Source: an uncultured Marinicella sp.
GTDB lineage: Bacteria; Pseudomonadota; Gammaproteobacteria; Xanthomonadales; Marinicellaceae
Direction of reading: 5' to 3'
DNA: 8,248 bases
NCBI GenBank assembly: GCA_938008005.1
Contig: CALLLZ010000511.1
Location: forward strand, 1-8,248
Of the stretch, positions 6,611-8,248 are shown in pieces; position 1 is the first letter of the stretch, and each line of letters opens with the position of its first letter. Below the pieces are notes generated by a model, which worked only from the letters and a program-made list of their open reading frames with translations, was not told where the DNA came from and ran no database searches. Position numbers and translations under genes: made by a program.

Positions 6611-7039
6611 TCAAGGCTTGATCTGTAAAGTGATTTTTTTCTTTTCATCTAAAATATCACTGACTGTAACGCTTTGTAAGGCATTGAGAATGACTTGATT
6701 AACTTTCTTCATACCTGCACTCATATAACATGATTGGGTTAAATGACAAGCTGAATCATCTTCTGCACATTCAGTTAAGGACATGCCACCTTCAATAGCT
6801 ACAATCACATCATTCAAGGAGATCTCATGTTTCCTTTTCACTAAAAAATAACCACCTGAAGAACCTCTTTTTGATTCTAACAAGCCAGCTTTTTTCAACA
6901 GTTTCAATATCTTACTTACGGTCGGCGTTTCAAGGCCTGTCACACTGGCCAAATAATCAGCAGATGCAGGCAAATCTGACTTTTTTAAAGCCATAATTAC
7001 CATAAATGCATATTCTGTTAATTTGGACATCTTAATCAT
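6611..7039 (-). CDS. Rrf2-family SUF operon regulator (IscR-like, gammaproteobacterial SUF type)
   Basis: This 142-residue winged-helix protein is the first gene of the operon and probably controls it. The N-terminus M-I-K-M-S-K-L-T-E-Y-A, the helix-turn-helix segment T-V-S-K-I-L-K-L-L-K-K-A-G-L-L-E-S (about 40-56), and the wing R-G-S-S-G-G-Y-F-L are Rrf2 hallmarks. Three cysteines, Cys91 (L-T-E-C), Cys98 and Cys104, match the cluster-binding triad of IscR (92, 98, 104), so a [2Fe-2S]-dependent switch is likely. L-T-E-C and the K-L-T-x-Y-A start resemble the gammaproteobacterial SUF-regulator subfamily more than E. coli IscR. The name sufR is sometimes used but belongs to an unrelated cyanobacterial repressor, so I leave the symbol empty. 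ATG 7039 fits the family N-terminus; Met4 (7030) is the alternative. The stop lies 35 nt before the sufB ATG. Confidence 0.93.
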   Translation of the reverse strand: MIKMSKLTEYAFMVIMALKKSDLPASADYLASVTGLETPTVSKILKLLKKAGLLESKRGSSGGYFLVKRKHEISLNDVIVAIEGGMSLTECAEDDSACHLTQSCYMSAGMKKVNQVILNALQSVTVSDILDEKKKITLQIKP

Positions 7040-7046
7040 GGCGCGG

Positions 7047-7055
7047 ATTATATCA
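7047..7055 (-). promoter_or_regulatory. Extended -10 promoter element of the suf operon
   Basis: The minus strand reads TGATATAAT: a perfect TATAAT preceded by TGn, the extended -10 arrangement for sigma-70. The -35 position at 17 bp spacing (ACTGAA) is poor, which the extended element can offset and which is common at regulated promoters. With the final T as -7, transcription would begin near 7040, only about one base before the regulator's ATG. Confidence 0.6.
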
Positions 7056-7075
7056 CTAAATAGTACTTATTCAGT
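7055..7075. promoter_or_regulatory. Candidate operator palindrome overlapping the suf promoter
   Basis: On the + strand the arms ACTAAATA and TATTCAGT flank a 5-base centre; seven of eight arm pairs match. The site fills the space between the -35 position and the extended -10, where a bound dimer would block RNA polymerase. The ACTRAA...TAGT character recalls the outer part of IscR type 1 sites, but the spacing differs. The adjacent Rrf2 protein is the natural candidate for binding, giving autorepression. This is inferred from position and symmetry. Confidence 0.5.
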
Positions 7076-7097
7076 ACCAATTTAAATCAAATGCGAA

Positions 7098-7118
7098 ATG
7101 ACACAATACTTGTCTCAT
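7098..7118. repeat. Second imperfect palindrome upstream of the suf promoter
   Basis: On the + strand, arms ATGACACAA and TTGTCTCAT flank a 3-base centre, with eight of nine pairs matching. The centre lies about 68 bp upstream of the predicted transcription start, a usual place for an activator or an auxiliary site. Its half-site TGAGACA recurs exactly at 7143-7149. The sequence is unlike the palindrome over the promoter, so a different protein may be involved. I do not recognise it as a Fur, OxyR or known IscR box. Confidence 0.4.
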
Positions 7119-7213
7119 AGAACGCGGGAAAATTAAATCGTTTGAGACAGGTTAGAGCAAATGGATGTTATAAATTTGAACAACTATAAACAATTAAAGG
7201 GATGAAACAGAGA

Positions 7214-8248
7214 CTAATCGCAAAATAAACCTCCCACTCCTGCTAACTGGGTGTATTCAACGACACCAAATTCTGCTGGAATTTCACTTCCGGTAAATGC
7301 CATATTCATGTGACCACAACTGGGAATGCTTATAGTTGCACTGCCCCAAGGAATCAACTCCACATCCTCTGAATTAAAGTCCATTCCAAAACTGGCACCT
7401 GTACTTCTGAACATTTCGATTTCAATTTCTGAATCACCAGTTGTAAAATCGACACTACCAACCAGCCACATTTGTTGGCCATTCCGATAGGTATACCAAG
7501 TAACCAGCACAAAATTCCTGTCATCGCTTTCAGAGACAATCAAAGTAACACCATCACCTGAATTTTGAGGATTGAGGTATAAACCACTTTGTTGGCCGGC
7601 CAATGGGAAATTGTTTTGTGTATCAAGTAATTCAAATACAAACTGACCCAAAACCGGATTTGTATCAAAAGGTGAATCAGATATTAAATCAATGGCCTCA
7701 GGCGGATTACTAACTGAATTAGAAGCCGTGTAAGAAACACCACTATCAGTACCTGCATCGTATGGATGCAAGTCCACTACCATTCGATTTTGCCATTGGC
7801 CATTGCTGCGTAGATTCAATGAATCAACCCCAACAAACCAATCCGGACTGGGAGCTATCATAGACACCAAACTTACCAATGGATTGGCTTGTGAAACATC
7901 GAACTCTAAACTGACGCTTCCTGGAGAGGTACCTATGCCACCACCAGACAACAAGTTCTCAGCCAGTTGGTTATTAATTAATTCATTAACTTCATTGCTA
8001 AGAATCGACTTTGAACCGGTTTCAGCCATCAGCTTGATACCAGGCGTCGCCAAACCACCCATTTCCCAAAGATGAACATCATCACCGTGAGTGGCTCCAA
8101 TCAAACCTGAAAAGTGTGGATCACCAGGAAAATTTTCAGGATGAGTATTGGCGCTCCAGGTAGCTTCGAAAGTCACTCGATAACGGGCATTAAAGGCTGG
8201 GTCATTTTGTGACCAAACCCATTGTGATGCCAGAATTAAACCCAAACC
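7214..8248 (-). CDS. Secreted spondin-domain protein with C-terminal beta-rich domain (5' end outside window)
   Basis: The frame is open to the right edge, so the true start lies beyond base 8248; 344 residues are visible. The first visible residues (G-L-I-L-A-S-Q-W-V-W-S-Q) look like the end of a signal peptide with cleavage near W-S-Q, so the protein is exported. The spondin_N domain follows: Y-R-V-T-F-E-A-T-W-S, T-H-P-E-N-F-P, H-F-S-G-L-I-G-A-T-H, L-W-E-M-G-G-L-A-T-P-G and M-A-E-T-G-S match its hallmark blocks, extending to about residue 205. The last 130 residues form a separate domain with L-N-P-Q-N-S-G-D-G, V-T-W-Y-T-Y, W-L-V-G-S, W-G-S-A-T and two cysteines (P-S-C-G-H, L-F-C-D at the end). 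Similar tails occur in extracellular proteins of Xanthomonadales-like bacteria. Adhesion or matrix binding is possible, but the function is unknown. It is co-directional with suf, with a 174-nt gap. Confidence 0.85.
   Translation of the reverse strand, partial: GLGLILASQWVWSQNDPAFNARYRVTFEATWSANTHPENFPGDPHFSGLIGATHGDDVHLWEMGGLATPGIKLMAETGSKSILSNEVNELINNQLAENLLSGGGIGTSPGSVSLEFDVSQANPLVSLVSMIAPSPDWFVGVDSLNLRSNGQWQNRMVVDLHPYDAGTDSGVSYTASNSVSNPPEAIDLISDSPFDTNPVLGQFVFELLDTQNNFPLAGQQSGLYLNPQNSGDGVTLIVSESDDRNFVLVTWYTYRNGQQMWLVGSVDFTTGDSEIEIEMFRSTGASFGMDFNSEDVELIPWGSATISIPSCGHMNMAFTGSEIPAEFGVVEYTQLAGVGGLFCD

Larger units (their letters stand above)
7040..7213 (-). promoter_or_regulatory. Regulatory region upstream of the suf operon
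   Basis: This gap between the spondin-protein stop and the regulator ATG is AT-rich. From the operon outward it contains an extended -10 element, a 21-bp imperfect palindrome over the spacer, a second 21-bp palindrome about 70 bp upstream of the predicted start, and a third TGAGACA half-site at 7143-7149. No hairpin followed by a T-run is visible at the spondin 3' end, so some read-through from that gene into suf is possible. I see no tRNA, small RNA or short gene here. Confidence 0.7.

Noticed and set aside
6576..6614. SufB start at TTG 6614 overlapping the regulator stop
   Set aside because: TTG is a rarer start, no ribosome site is seen, and the distance from ATG 6575 to the conserved Y-K-E-G-F fits E. 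coli SufB. Coupling at TTGA is still possible, so it is noted in the gene entry.
6611..7039. Naming the regulator iscR
   Set aside because: It shares the three-cysteine pattern with IscR, but the N-terminus and L-T-E-C context match the SUF-regulator subfamily, and it heads a suf and not an isc operon.
7111..7149. TGTCTCA...TGAGACA as a transcription terminator hairpin for the spondin gene
   Set aside because: The 7-bp arms are separated by 25 bases and no T-run follows; a protein-binding arrangement explains it better.
7354..7539. Second minus-strand open frame inside the spondin-protein gene
   Set aside because: It is out of frame within a gene with clear domain motifs and has no independent support.
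7803..8075. Open frame on the + strand, 90 codons, and other + strand frames at 598-843, 1268-1483, 1546-1803, 3822-4061, 4640-4849 and 4723-4965
   Set aside because: All lie opposite well-supported genes with recognisable domains, and their translations show no family motifs or ribosome sites.

Overview
The window carries a single minus-strand transcription block dominated by a SUF iron-sulfur (Fe-S) cluster assembly operon. Reading in the direction of transcription (right to left), the order is: the 3' part of a secreted spondin-domain protein; a 173-bp regulatory gap; an Rrf2-family SUF regulator; sufB; sufC; sufD; sufS; a sufU-type scaffold or sulfur-acceptor gene; a six-helix BPSS1780-like membrane protein; a peroxiredoxin/thioredoxin-like protein; and the first 39 codons of a glycosyltransferase that runs off the left edge. 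Every gene is on the minus strand. Junctions from sufB to sufS, and from the membrane protein to the glycosyltransferase, are overlaps of 1 to 29 nt; the remaining gaps are about 30 to 50 nt. The regulator, the suf genes and the three downstream genes are therefore probably one transcription unit.

The organism looks like a moderately AT-rich gammaproteobacterium. The regulator matches the gammaproteobacterial SUF-regulator type (start M-I-K-x-S-K-L-T-x-Y-A, three regularly placed cysteines), not E. coli IscR. The spondin protein ends in a beta-rich domain (N-P-x-x-S-G-D-G, W-Y-T-Y, W-L-V-G-S, two late cysteines) that I associate with Xanthomonadales/Lysobacterales and Marinicella-like bacteria. 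The genus is inference only.

How the genes work together: SufS takes sulfur from cysteine and passes it to the SufU-type protein. SufB, SufC and SufD form the ATP-driven scaffold that builds the cluster. The Rrf2 protein, itself probably a cluster sensor, sits first and likely represses the operon through a palindrome lying between the -35 and extended -10 regions. No sufE, sufA/iscA or sufT is present here. The membrane protein and Prx-like protein have no established SUF role; their co-transcription suggests a redox or envelope link.

Most notable points: (1) the SufU-type protein has Ser where the third zinc-ligand Cys is expected, and a new Cys one helical turn later, while its SufS partner keeps the histidine used for zinc-ligand swapping with SufU; (2) SufD has Ala at the E. 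coli Cys358 position; (3) the promoter region contains two distinct 21-bp imperfect palindromes plus a further half-site, and the predicted transcription start nearly coincides with the regulator's ATG. I found no mobile element, CRISPR array, tRNA or rRNA, and nothing that amounts to a wholly new system.
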